From assembly GCA_949752745.1 (NCBI GenBank), contig OX457029.1, forward strand, positions 16,987,413 to 17,051,412: a stretch of DNA of 64,000 nt, in the 5' to 3' direction. Source of the DNA: Protula sp. h YS-2021. Its lineage: Eukaryota; Annelida; Polychaeta; Sabellida; Serpulidae. Positions 24,365-36,430 of the stretch are shown in pieces (position 1 is the stretch's first letter; each line of letters begins with the position of its first letter). Below the pieces are notes generated by a model. That model made no database searches. It saw nothing but the letters and a program-made list of their open reading frames with translations, and was not told where the DNA came from. A program made the translations under genes and the position numbers.

Positions 24365-24692
24365 TTCACTGTGACCCGCACCGAATGCGTGTGTTCTCTG
24401 TGACCGTCAAGGAATACGTGTATTCGCTGTAACCGTCTGGGAGTACGTGTATTCTCTGTGACCGTCAAGGAATACGTGTATTCGCTGTAACCGTCTGGGA
24501 ATACGTGTCTTCTCTGTGACCGTCAAGAAATAAGTGTATTCGCTGTAACCGTCTGGGAATACGTGTATTCGTCATGACCGTCTTGGAATACGTGTATTCT
24601 CTGTGACCGCCAGGGAATACGTGTATTCGCTGTGGCCGTCTGGGAATACGTGTATTCGGTGTGACCGTCTGGAAATACGTGTATTCACTGCA
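24365..24692. repeat. 29-30-bp minisatellite
   Basis: About eleven units of TGACCGTCWRGGAATACGTG followed by TATTCGCTG run head to tail. Two subtypes alternate (GACCGTCAAGG and AACCGTCTGGG), so the array is partly dimeric. Confidence 0.9.
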
Positions 24693-24884
24693 AATATTGT
24701 CCTTGAAGATCTGTCCCGAATAAGTTACCAGCTCTGAAACCTAGTGATAGATGTAACAGCACTAGATTGTATGCATGGTCATTCAAACCCCAAATGAACA
24801 TTACTCTAAAATAGTTAAGTCTGCTTTTGCCAGTAAGTGCTGCGTGACGTTTACAGTGAAGTCGTGCACATAAGTGGGATGGTA

Positions 24885-24904
24885 CCCCCCCCCCCCCCCC
24901 CCCC
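24885..24904. repeat. 20-base poly-C tract followed by an A-rich run
   Basis: Twenty C, then TCAC and an A-rich stretch. This is one of many long C or G runs in the window (others near 11650, 34111, 35173, 45620, 49617, 50397, 50687). Confidence 0.85.
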
Positions 24905-25707
24905 TCACAAAAAAAAAAGAAAAAAAATATGGAGTTCTATTAGCCCGTGAATGATATTAGTGCGGCGGACACCGAATCACGCTTTCCAGAAATTAACTGA
25001 GAAACAATTCCATTTTCAGTCATTTCATTTATATTAAAACATTAATGCGTTTAGCATTCCCAGTTGCAAATAACCTGTGGGGGTCGAGCTTGTCCATTTG
25101 AAAAATAAGCCCACACTGGCCTAAGGAAGAGGTTCTCAGAATACTAAATGTCTTATGCAAAATTCTTCCAGTTAGAAACTAAATCTTAAACGGGTATTTA
25201 GCAAATGCACTTTTGAAATTAAAAATCGAATGATTCAAACAATGTAAAATGCAAAGTTCATTCCTTATGGTACTTAAAATTTAAAAAGCAAGTTGTACAT
25301 AAAATCTGGGTGGTAACTAAATAACTTATAAATTACAACGGGCGGTAGGAATAAGTAGAACAGCGGTCTGTTGGCGGAGGGTCCAGTTATCGAAAGATTT
25401 TGTTCGGATGGTGTGCGGTTGAGCAGATTCCATTTCTGCGTTATTTATTACACATTTGCAGTTTTCTGTCCACAGAAGTAGTTTTCGCGGGTAAGCGGGG
25501 CAACAAACGAATGTCGGGGTAATGACTTCTCATTTTATAGACTGCAATTTAAAAATGTGCCACACATGCTGGTGTTATTCATCATGGAAATTACAAAAAC
25601 TTACTGTCTTAACGGGAAAATTAGCGCTACTCTGGAGCCCAATACAAGTCGAAACCCTCCGGAAAACAATGCTTCACAAGACTACCCTTGTCTTGCTCAA
25701 TTACAAT

Positions 25708-25845
25708 GCACTTTATTTGTAATTGCACATCAGTCCCTAGAGCACGCCCATCACGAGATACGCTAATTACACCATTTAATAGTAATTGCACATCAGTGCC
25801 CTGAGCACATCCACCACAGGAATACCCTAATTGCAATTTCAAATC
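25708..25845. repeat. About 75-bp direct repeat, two copies
   Basis: GTAATTGCACATCAGT followed by CCCT, GAGCAC and ATCAC or CACCAC segments, ending CTAATT, occurs twice in tandem with moderate divergence (starting near 25719 and 25791). Confidence 0.7.
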
Positions 25846-26026
25846 AAGCGGACAATTGAAATACACTTGATGTAATCAAATCTTGAAAGAGAAATTTAAA
25901 CTTCACACAGCAACAACGGTAAAAAGAAAACAAATTTAATTTTTTGTTTATTTATTTTTTAATATTTTGGCGAGGTAACGATTTTTTTCCTTTTATTTCA
26001 AATGATATTTTCTGTGTGGCAGCTCT

Positions 26027-26118
26027 CCGAGTGGCAGTTTTCCGGGTGGTACTTGTCCGCCGGGGGCACTTTTCCAGGTGGCACTTATCCAGGTGGCGGT
26101 TTTCCGGATGGTACTTGT
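26027..26118. repeat. 15-bp tandem repeat, six copies
   Basis: CCRGGTGGYACTTNT units at 26027, 26042, 26057 (17 bp), 26074, 26089 and 26104. Confidence 0.85.
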
Positions 26119-27057
26119 CCTGCTTGAGTGCAGTTAATCTAAGCGCACAATTGCAATTCGTTTTTATAGTAACCTCAACGCCATTTTTCCCTAGCGGAGG
26201 CAGGAGTCTTGAGACTGTATAATTAAATCAATATGTAGTTTTTCAGTTAACTTTGGCCGGAGTATAATTTCCTCCTTCGTCGTGGGAGGGGGGAGGAATC
26301 GTGATAAAGATGTCTAGCAAATTCCTCTCCTCTCCGCCAGGAGAGAGTTGTGCGGCAGAGAACCATAATTAACAACAGGCATAATGCAGTACCAGCACTT
26401 GCATCGCGCGTTGTATGTGACGCCGACTTTCGAGCGTTATGTGGGCAGTAATGATTGCTGCAATAGATGTTGTCACAGTTATGATTAATTTCCAACTAGA
26501 TTTATAGCTTTATTTTGTATGTTTTATTTGAAGACCGAGAAATACACCGTCCCCAGTGTCGTGATTCCCAACTGGTTCACTCGGAAACACAGAAATTCAT
26601 TGAAACAGGTTAATGCCAATTGCGTCACGCTTAAAATTGGGTCGAAAAATGCATGTAACTTCTTGTTTCTGGAAATGTGGCTGATGGGAAAATTCTAAAA
26701 AAGAGATGTAGGTATCATTTTTGTCACCAATAATAATTAGAACTATTTATAATGCAAAAAAAAGAAAATAGAGTTTTTGAGAAAAAAGCGATTGATTAGT
26801 TTCTGAATTCACGAGACCGGTTTATGCCCTAAATACTGTGGAAAGAAAACCCACAAAAATCTGTCGTTCATATTTTGATATTACCAAAAATGGACATGAG
26901 GAAAGTACCGTTGCTGTCACTTCGCGGAACGAGCATGCCTCATGCATCGAGTGTGCAGGTTTACAGAACTCAACGAGACAATGTAAAAGGTAGTTTGTTG
27001 TGGCCATCGCGTTTCTGTTTAGAACAACCACAAGAAACATGTAAAAGGTAACTGTCA

Positions 27058-29745
27058 ACTAGACGACAAGTCAGCTGGGCGACAAAAAAAGTCAAGTGGG
27101 CGACAGTTCTGGGGTCAATTGGGCGCCAAAAATGCGGCAAATAAATGCCAAACGGGTGACAAATAAATGAAGGGTCGCAGGAAGGAAGTGCACAAGGTAC
27201 TTTTTTGTAAATTCTGAGCAATGAATCCGTTAGGTTTCTCCTAAAGGTTTCTCGGTGTAATGAATGAGTGCATTATAACACCACAACAGGACTTGTTTGG
27301 TCTGCATTTTGCGATGCTTCAAAGGAAAGGGCTGCACAAGCTCAAACCAAAGAAATGTCGCTTTTGCACTTCTTTCCTGAGGCACTTCAAATTTAAATCA
27401 GGTGATAAATTAAATCAGGTTATAAACGTGAACGGTTAGTAACTAAACTGCACTTGAAAGTCAATTTGAAAAAAAAATTAATTAAAATTACTCCCGGTCA
27501 TTGAATCCATTTAGCTTCTCACAAACATTATACAGAATAGCATTTATTGTACTGATTGCAGATTCCCGGAGGTAGTTGTCTCAGTGATAAACTCCAGTGT
27601 ATTTTAATCTTAAATGGTATATCAGAGTAGCTTTAACATCCTGAGTTGCAACAATCGTTCGCCGTTTTCGCTTTTATTACAATCGATTGCAGAACCCACA
27701 GCTATTCATGCCACGATTGCACATGAGAGGAAATGTTTTCAAACGTCATAGAAGGCAAATTAATTGCAGCAGGCACTCCTCTTATTGTTGTGAATTGCAA
27801 TTCACACTCTACAATGGTCTTGGGTCAAGTCAACCCTCGACCAACTCAACCCATACCAACTCAACCCACCCTGAAAGTCAACTCAACCCAGTTTTTCATA
27901 CCAACTCAACCCACCCTGAAAGTCAACTCAACCCACCTTGTTTTATTCATTGATTAGTCAATTTATTATAAATTAATCTTATTTTGGAGGGAAATAAAAA
28001 CAATGACGTTTATTTACAATCCAAAGTTATGTCTTTTTACGGCAATACACATCATATTGTACACATCAAGCTGTGTCTGGTCAATAACACTGCGAGCAGT
28101 TGCATGATAATTGATAAATTTATTTACGTGTGTATTCTGTTAAAATAAGTAACCAATCTTTTGACACATTATTAAATAATTTAAATACGAGTCTTGCACA
28201 ACAAATATAGACCACACATATACAACGCTTAAATAATTTGTCTGACTTTACAAAATGACAGTTTATATATCACGTTTTACACACCACAAACTGTTTCTAG
28301 TCTGGTCAAATTTACAGTCTGGGCACTACACATTTGAGGCGCAATCCCTGCCCACGGCTTTCAACAACCTGGAAGCTGAACGCGTTCCGTTTTTGTATTA
28401 CACATTACACATTAAAGAGTTGATCCTGTATCAATTGAAACCCCGAGAACACCTCCGTCTCAGATAATTTATGTAATTGTAAAAGGACTGCATAAAAGAG
28501 CTGATTCCAATCAATTGAAATACTCAATTAATCCAAATGTAATCCATTGTGACATTGTTAACTCCAGTCTCCGATTGCCGAGTTCATACTGCATACAAGC
28601 CTTTATAGCATAATTGCAATTCAATATCTGTGTCGTCTTAAAGAAATATTTCGAATTATATGCTGTGAAAATCTCCCGTCTCAGATGGCTTCTGTGATTG
28701 TACAAAGACAATACATTAAAGAAAAGACCACACGTTTGGTTAAGTTTCTTTCATCTTAAACCAGTAACTCAACCTAGAAACTGATTATTTCGTTTTTTCA
28801 TTAATATATTTTTTCCTTGGAAGGATTTTATTTAGGTGGGTTGAGTTGACTTTCAGGGTGGGTTGAGTTGGTATTAAGGATGGGTTGAGTTGACCAAACA
28901 TAGGTGGGTTGACTTGACTAAAATGGGTTGAGTTGGCAGAGGGTTGAGTTGGTCGAGGGTTGATTTGACCAAACCCCTCTACAATTAGGGCACTCGTCTT
29001 TGTGTTGATGCGCGTCCGGTATCCCGACATAACGCCCGACGACATAACAGCAGGCGACATAACGCACGGCGACATAACGCACGGTGACATAACACCAGGC
29101 GACATAACGCACGGCGACATAACGCATGGTGACGTATAGAAAGTAATAAAAGAAAACCAGAAATTATTCTAGATAGATTTCATGTACAAAAAAAAGAGAA
29201 GAACCATATTATGTGGAACAGTACCTCTTCAGTGTCTTGTCTGACCATAGGCAAGGGATTGCTCAAAATCTCAAGCTATGGCAGACCTGAGCGATCCAAA
29301 TGTCAGCAAGTTTAGTAATTTTACTGTGTGTTTTTTGTAATAATTGCCGGAAAAAAGAAAGAAAAAAATATGACAAAAAAATTTTAAGTGCAATGTGATT
29401 TAGCAGGAAATAAAACTGTAACAAAAAAAAAAAAGAAGAAGAAATTCAGTCCAAATGTCGCACCCTGTGCTTTTGGTTCGGGCGTTATATCGTGGATTCG
29501 TTGAGTCCAGCCATCACTGACTAGGTTATGGTGTTTCCTCGTTTTAATTTGTAAAAGTTCCTTTAGCCAAAGACACGATCTCCTTGCATACATTTTCAAC
29601 AAACAACCTCTGGTACAAAACCCAAAATAAGATAATTGATATTTCTGTTCTGTCGCCGATTTGACCTTTGACGCCCAGTTGAACCCAGAGCTGTCGCCCA
29701 CTCGACCTGGCGCTCACCTCACCTGTCGCCCAGTTGACAAAGAAC
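27058..29745. mobile_element. Nested inverted-repeat structure (possible 2.7-kb foldback element)
   Basis: The outer left arm (about 27058-27135, containing GTCAAGTGGGCGACAGTTCT) matches the reverse complement of about 29662-29740. An inner pair, about 27820-27945 and 28835-28978, is also inverted: the left reads ACCAACTCAACCCA repeatedly with CCCTGAAAGTCAACTCAACC and the right is its complement. The two pairs are nested around a centre near 28.4 kb. Between the inner arms is AT-rich DNA with diverged direct repeats (CTCAGATAATTTATGTAATT near 28461 against CTCAGATGGCTTCTGTGATT near 28680). No transposase is seen. Confidence 0.6.
29026..29130. repeat. 15-bp minisatellite, seven copies
   Basis: GACATAACGCACGGC units follow one another exactly every 15 bp, with variants CCCGAC, AGCAGGC, ACCAGGC and GCATGGT, then a partial GACGTA. 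It sits between the inner and outer right arms of the nested inverted structure. Confidence 0.9.
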
Positions 29746-32345
29746 CATGCAAAATAGCTTACTCCAATTTTAAATTTTAAGTAAATATCAGAGACACCAA
29801 TTTCGGCCAAATGTCGCTCGACTAGACGTCTTTAGGTTAAATGTCGTGCGCCCAAAGACCAGCGCAAGTGATTGTTAGCATAATTTTTTCATAGGAGCAT
29901 TCAGACTACGGGTTATTATTTTTTTTTATTTTATTTTTTTTTTTTTTGAAAGGTGCAGTTAACTACGGCTCAACATACTAGTTTCAAATTTTTATCTTCG
30001 GGGGAGGGGGGGGGGTAGGCGGTGATATCAAACATTCTGGGTGCATATTTACCGAGATGCAGATTTCAAATGAAATATTCATCGGAGAGGGGATGCGAAT
30101 TTGATGGAGAAGGGAGGGGTAACATTCGGCAGATAAATTTCCATCAAATGTTCACCCGGGGGAGAGTGAATTTTGTTAAATTTCCACCGGTAGGTTCCGC
30201 CGTCCTTACAGTCAAGGTCGGTAAATAAGCATTTATTGTTTTATTAATTTTTTTCTCGTTCACCTGGTTGTAAGAACAACCCCACCCCGGGAATAAACTC
30301 CCTTTTCGGGGACTTGGGAACAACCCCCTAGGCATAACCCCCTCCCTCCCCCCCCCGGGGAACAACACCTACCCCCTGATATCAATCATCCTCTCTTCTC
30401 AATGAATGGATCAGTGGTTGCTTTCAATGCTGCTGAAGCTTAATTGCAATGCTGATATGGGGTTGGGTTTGTGGAAGTGGGAAATTCTGATTGCGATTGA
30501 TAATTACTAACGTTTTCTGGAAAGAATAAGAACTGTGCCTGCTCGATTACGACTTTATTCGAACATTCCCAAATCACAGTCTTATCTATCTTATGCCTCC
30601 AAATAAAACCTTTGATCGAGAACATACAGCAAACAGCAAAATAATTGCAATTCTGCTTATTGCAGTTTAATAACAACAACTGATCTATGCCTTAGCCGAA
30701 GCTAAGTAAGACACGAGTGCTGGTTTCTAACAGTCCTTCACCAAAACCCCTCCGCCTCGCCGGAGTTAAATGCCAATTATATGTGATCAATGCCCGTCTT
30801 CTAAGTGTATTATGTCATGTGATCGGCAGGACGAGGAGTGTTATTTGATAAAGCGTGTAGATAATTACCAAAACAAGTGTGAAAAATCGCATCGTTTAAC
30901 AAGATTTTCTGCCATCAAGAGCCCTAGTCACATTCAAAATTGTTATGGCATATCTAGACTGCCCACATCAAACCGCATATACTTTCTGTATTTTTACTCA
31001 TGTGTGTTGTAATGTTGCTGCTTTTGGCGGCCACTATGCAGAGCTGCCATGCTGGCTGAATTGCCCAGTCTCAACGTTAAAAAAGGAGATGTGTAAAAAG
31101 TTGACTTCCTTTCGCTTCTCAGCGACGAATGCTTTGCCAGAACACGAGATTAAATTGTTATATTTTATCAAAAATGTGTAGTCATTAGCTGACAATAAGA
31201 AGTAGATTTAATGTGCAAACAGCCTAATTTGAGGCATGATTTCTGTTTCAAAGTTTTTCCCGTAGTTGTCGTGGCGTGGTGAATTATGACCACATTTGCT
31301 TACTTTCGGTGGCGTAACGGGTACGTCTGCATAACCACATGCAAACAAACATACGCACAGGAATATTCACTGTGTGGACTTGGTTCGTGCAAATATTTAA
31401 AATCGTCCTGAAAAGTCCTAAACAAACTGTTTACGGCTGAAGAATCGAAAACTGGAATAGTTTTCACCACCATGTTGGAAAGAGAATCAGTGCTTGTAAT
31501 TCGATATTTTTTCGCTAATGTAATCAGTCATGAACATAAGCAATCGGCGTATTGTAACATCAGAAATGACAAAGGGAAGTGAATGGGGCGAGAAGCGTGG
31601 TATAATAATACGCCATGTCCTGAAACCGATTCAGCGGCACCGCGGCGACACAACAGAGAATTGGGATATGTGTCTTTCAATGACAAGATAATTTCATTGA
31701 AGAATAAAAAATACGAAATATATTCATTATATATCCCACGTAAAAGAGGGTAATTTTAATAAAACATAAGGTTATAAATCTTGACTTGGACATTGATGAT
31801 ATCCTTGATTTTTTTTTTTCAACCAAACCAGAAGGACACTGTCATAAATACTCATTGACAGGGCGTCGTATTCTTGAATATGCTGGCCACATGGACCTGA
31901 ACACAGGTCTGCCTCATACGGTATTGAATTCCATTGCCGTGTATAAAATTAGTGTGTTTTTGAATTCGGTACCAGAACTTTACCATTTATAGGATATGTT
32001 CACTATAAAAGCTGTTTTAAAAGATTTATTAATTCAATTTAAGTACAGCGATCGTGACATATTGTACTTCCGGTTCCTGCATTTCCATGTGCCAAAGAAA
32101 ACTTTTTGCGCAAGAAAGAAAGACCAAGTACAGCTTGATTGAAGAAATTACAACAAATATATTACAACACATGGTTCATATCATAAGAAATCACGTGATG
32201 AAACAACAATGTAAAAGATGCAGTGATTTGAGTTAATCAATAGAAAGAGAATTTCCGAGAGGTTTACCAGACAATTATAAGAAAGTTAAGACAAGTGGTG
32301 GTGAAAAGGCTGGCGGAATTCTACCTATTTTCTTCTTCTAAGCAG
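29746..32345. other. Stretch without a gene, then a 3' splice site
   Basis: Contains T-rich and G/C-run sequence (30001-30390), scattered AATTGCAATT motifs (30441, 30644) and small chance frames. Nothing codes convincingly. The last 20 bases (TTTTCTTCTTCTAAGCAG ending at 32345) are a strong splice acceptor. Confidence 0.55.
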
Positions 32346-33248
32346 TTTAAAATTTACCACTATTGGTATTAATCAAAAGAAATATTGTGGGATTATTTAA
32401 CAAAAATGGAATCCGTTGAGAGGAAGAAAAAATCGACCTGCAAGCATGTGAGCTTCATTACGGATGTTGAGAATCGTGATAAGAATGCGGCAGCTCGTTC
32501 ACAAACCGTGACCTTTGTGACGCAGCTCAAGTGGCAGCCCGTCATAGAGCGGCCATCACGCCAGCCCGGGCAGGCCGGCCCGTATTCTCCGCCCACACAG
32601 ACCTGGCGAGCGGGTCCCTGTTCTCCGCCCACACAGCCCGGACAGTCGGGTCCCTATTCTCCGCCCACACAGCCCGGGCGGGCAGGTACCTATTCTCCGC
32701 CCACACAGCCCAGACAGTCGAGTTCCTATTCTCCGCCCACACAGCCCGGACGGTCGGGTCCCTATTCTCCGCCCACACAGCCCGGGCGGGCAGGCCCGTA
32801 CGCTGAAGCGAAGGAAGGTGGAGGCGATGTAGATGCCACTAACGATGCATCGCCAGAAGTCTCTGTGTCCCCAGAAAAGTCCAAAGTTTCCTGTCGTTCT
32901 ATGACATCTGGAGGATCCTGCTCCTCCAAATGTGACAGCTCAGCTGTGCCCGAAAAACCTGCAGACGCCAAGTATGAGGGCTATGCGCACAGTGCAAGAC
33001 TGGAAATGGATGCTCGACTGGCGCAGTCTGGAGATTGTTCTGTATCTGTGGTCTCTGACCTCAGCAAATCAAAAGAACGTGTTAAGACAAATAACAATCA
33101 AGCACGCAGTGAGATTCTGTGTACTCAAGATTTCCGTTACCTAGGAAATGCAAGGAATAGCAACGATGCTGCTGAACGATCCCAAGCTGCTTCTTTGTCT
33201 GAAAATACTCAGCATTCAAGGAGTAGTGTAAACCTTGTTAAATTAAAG
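32346..33248 (+). CDS. Coding exon with start codon: disordered Pro/Ser-rich protein with KHVSF motif
   Basis: A strong acceptor ends at 32345, and the exon ends at AAATTAAAG|GTAAAT (GT at 33249). An in-frame TAA at 32370 and ATG at 32406 in good context (AAAATGG) imply about 60 nt of 5' UTR followed by the start codon. The coding part (32406-33248, 281 codons, ends phase 0) opens MESVERKKKSTCKHVSF, continues through an acidic/basic segment and a 36-bp coding tandem repeat of PYSPPTQPG(R/Q)(A/S)G type (32565-32801), then a Ser-rich low-complexity tail ending SVNLVKLK. KHVSF, with upstream Lys residues, fits the RVxF docking consensus for protein phosphatase 1; QTVTFV follows 20 residues later. 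No folded domain is visible. The frame continues 14 codons past the donor to TAA at 33288, so an unspliced end is the alternative. Confidence 0.75.
32565..32801 (+). repeat. 36-bp coding tandem repeat (12-residue Pro-rich unit)
   Basis: Six full units plus a partial encode (Q)PG(Q/R)(A/S)GPYSPPT with substitutions. It is inside the exon above, and the frame is preserved because the period is 12 codons. Third-position and replacement changes are mixed. Confidence 0.9.
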
Positions 33249-34749
33249 GTAAATATTAAATCTCACAAAAAAGTGAAAACGCAGTCTTAATGTGAATGAT
33301 ACTAGAATATTTATCTTGTTGTTTTAAGGAAGTACGAGTGTGGTCAGTACGAGTGTGGTAAGTACGAGCATGCGATCTGCTAAACGCGAGCAGGTCTTTT
33401 AGTTCTCACGAACAACTTCGCGTATTTAAAAGTAGCGAAATATTTCTAGTTTCGTTCACTGTTAAAGTAATATAAATGTTAGGTTCAATCCGATCAAGAG
33501 AAGAGGGCATTCTGGTTTTGTCCTCACCCTTTATATAATATTAAAACTTGAAAGGCAGTGATTCAGAATTGTTTCGTGTATTGTGATTATGTATGACTCT
33601 TTTATGCCCTGTATCCGCCCTAGAGAAATGTGAAAACTGACATGGATTAAGAGGAAACATCCCAGCTATGCCGACGCGGCAGGGATCAGCTCGATAAAAC
33701 ACTTTCAAGTTTCCAGACTACCACGAGTATTTCGTACAGCAACATTTCGTTGAGTGATGTTTGAATGTGTGAATTGAAGCCGTACCAGATTCCAGATCCG
33801 TAATTATTGATCCAAACTGTCCCTGGGTTAGAATTCTCAGGCAAAAATTAGATCGGTGTAAGCAATAACTGCTGAAGTCGTAGCTTAAAGAAACCCTAAA
33901 AGAACAAAACCATCGTATAATGGCACGACGTCCAACCGAGATGGTGGTCGTTGTGACCTTAAAGTTAGGTCAAGATCAAAACTAAAATAACGTGCACCTA
34001 CGCACTATGATTGGTCATCTGTGTACCAAATGTAGGAACGGATTATCAGGGTGGGAGTAACAGGAGGATGGACGGACAGACGGATGCTCGCTACGACCAA
34101 ACCTGTACCCCCCCCCCCCCCCACTCCCTTCATCCTGGGCTAAAACCCTGGTTAGGGGCTAAAAAGTGTTGTATTCAGGATCTTATTTCTGTATAACCGA
34201 GAATTGGGATGAAACAGTTTGGGCTCGAATGGGTCTGCTGTATTTCTTAGGTCACGTTGTACCGTATCGCTTTATGCTCCGTGATATCGTATTACTTCTC
34301 TCAAATGGACGATGGTTGTTTCTCAGTGAGACCGATTTCTAGGGCACGGGCACAGCCGCTTAACACATATACTGGACCTACCGCTGCCGACAGTTGTGAC
34401 AGGGCACAGTGCCTCGCGCATGCCCACACGGACACATGTACATTTCCACACGCTTGTCCTTAGGAGCGCGTTATGAACACTTGTTTGTACAAGCTTCTCA
34501 TACTGCACTTTCCAAACACTGTCCAAATAGAAGAGTGCTTAAGTGACGTGGAAGGAATGACAAGTTGCCGTTTGCCTGTTCATTCGTTCGTAACCAAGCT
34601 TTGTAGACATACGCACATAATATGGGTGTAGGGAGTGCGAGGTTTTCACTATCGAACACACACACAAAAAAAAGGTTGCCGTGACGTTTGTTTGTTTGAA
34701 ATCACACTTAGGTGTTTTAACAATAGAACACGCGGACATCAGAATCCAG

Positions 34750-34780
34750 AATGTACTGCGATGTGTGGTCGCAGTACATT
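34750..34780. repeat. Perfect 12-bp hairpin, 7-nt loop
   Basis: AATGTACTGCGA (34750-34761) and TCGCAGTACATT (34769-34780) are exact reverse complements. The AATGTACTGC core is shared with the short element at 36117-36205, so both may be relics of one family. Confidence 0.75.
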
Positions 34781-36116
34781 ATTATTTGATAACAGGGGCG
34801 CGACAAAATAATGTAACTGCCATTGAATTCTACTAATTTCTTGTTGTTAGTAGCAACTGGCAGGCATCGACCACGAAAAAGTGACCTTGTTTTTCATCAA
34901 ACGGCCTGGTCATAGAAATCATAAATATGAAGTTAAAATTTAAAAACTTAATCGACCTGGTCTGTGAAATTCGTTGCACTCTAATTTTTAACCTAGCAGG
35001 TGCGAAATAATACCCCTTTACGGGAAACAATGAAAATCACCACCACCCCATTTTTTTACGTAATTAACATTCCGCGCGGACCGCGTCTGGCCTAAAAATT
35101 ATCCCCCACCGCGCCTTTGTCCGCGTTTTTTTTTTTTTTTTTGGACACGCATGGAACACATGATACCAAGTACCCCCCCCCCCCCCCGGGAAAAAATACT
35201 GGTTGACAGAGCCAGTAGTGAAAGTAGCAATTCTGACCACATTGTTTCGCTCAGTTCTCGCCCCCATCATTAAACATACTTTGCGGTGAAAATTAAAAAT
35301 TCGTCTGGTGAATGGAATTGTTCAAAATAGCAAAGGGTCCGGCGCTGGCCGGATCATTTTTGCGAGAAAAACAGGGTTCGCGTTGGCCGGGTTTTTGTCC
35401 ACTTTTTTGGCATTTTTTACGAAATGACTCACTTTGTTGGAACCCACCGAGTTTTCTTTACCCAACTGAGTCACACTTTCCTTTTTTGACTCACTTTCCT
35501 GAGAACCCAGCGCGAACAGTGAAAAATATATGAAAACATTGCTGGCAGAGTTGACTTTCATTTAAAAAATTGTGTTAGAAACCAGGTTATTTTAATTCTG
35601 CGCCTTATTCCACATAAAGGCATCTCGTTGTAGCAGTTTATTTCTCTTCCTTTTTGTATTAAATCTGTATAAAAATTTAAACTGAAATTATTTTACTCCT
35701 CGAACATTGTCATTTATTCCCCACAGGGGGAGGGGATATATGCGATCGACCGCGTGTCGGTATGTCATCGACAGCTTGTTAACACAATATCTTAAAAACT
35801 ACTGCAAGGATTTTAATGAAACGTGATCTATGGCTTCCATGGGAACAAGCACAGATCGGTATTGTTAATGGGCCAGATTCGTCCAAGAAAAATGCACCAA
35901 CTGGACTTAGAAAATTTCAGCTCTTGATTGACTTTCGATGGCCGTGTTTAACTGATAAGGGGCCTGTGGGGAATATGTGGGCTATGCAAACTGCTCCAGT
36001 GTTAAAAACGCGTGAGTTCCTGCCAGAATCCACCAAGATAATGAACTCATAACACTGGCAGTACGCCATTTTTTCATAGTGAATTGAATGTGAAATTTAA
36101 ATTAGACAGACAACTC

Positions 36117-36205
36117 GTCTTAGATTTCGGACATTATAATGTACTGCTATTCGGTCAATGCATGACGTCATACAAGTACATTATAATATGCCCAAAATCT
36201 AAGAC
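36117..36205. mobile_element. 89-bp palindromic mini-element (MITE-like)
   Basis: GTCTTAGATTTCGGACATTA, continuing to 36145, is matched by the reverse complement of 36175-36205 (starting GTCTTAGATTTTGGGCATA) with a 2-bp indel and three substitutions. Only about 29 nt separate the arms. There is no coding capacity. Target duplications are not obvious. Confidence 0.65.
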
Positions 36206-36269
36206 TTTTAGTCTACCCATAATATAATCACTAATTCTTAACTTGAAAGATTACATAACAGCACCTGTA

Positions 36270-36430
36270 AAACCTGGAAATGAAAACCCGAACCTGGAAA
36301 ACCTGGAGAACACCTGGAAATTGAAAAATTTCTGGAAAAAAATGAAAGAACCTGGAAAACATCTGGAAATCGATTCCTAAAATTTTTTCCAGGTTCCAGG
36401 TTTTAGTTCAAAGCTTTCCAGGTTTTTCTT
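36270..36430. repeat. ACCTGGAAA simple repeat with an inverted cluster
   Basis: AACCTGGAAA occurs repeatedly at irregular 10-25-bp spacing up to about 36371, followed by the complement TTCCAGGT three times (36387-36425). Another patch lies at 36607-36630. Confidence 0.7.

Larger units (their letters stand above)
24905..27057. other. Non-genic DNA with two small tandem repeats
   Basis: Apart from the repeats listed at 25708 and 26027, no gene is supported. The palindromic core AATTGCAATT begins to recur here (25829, 26149). Confidence 0.5.

Noticed and set aside
24365..24692. CRISPR-like regular repeat of about 30 bp.
   Set aside because: The units are contiguous with no unique spacers, no cas genes are near, and the genome is eukaryotic.
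30770..31012. 80-codon Cys-containing frame.
   Set aside because: No motif spacing typical of a zinc finger and no splice or start support.
23127..33248. Assignment to KNL1 or TACC from DKEN, SILK and KHVSF motifs.
   Set aside because: No MELT repeats, no C-terminal coiled coil and no alignable core were seen. Short motifs alone do not identify the family, and the exons do not join in frame.
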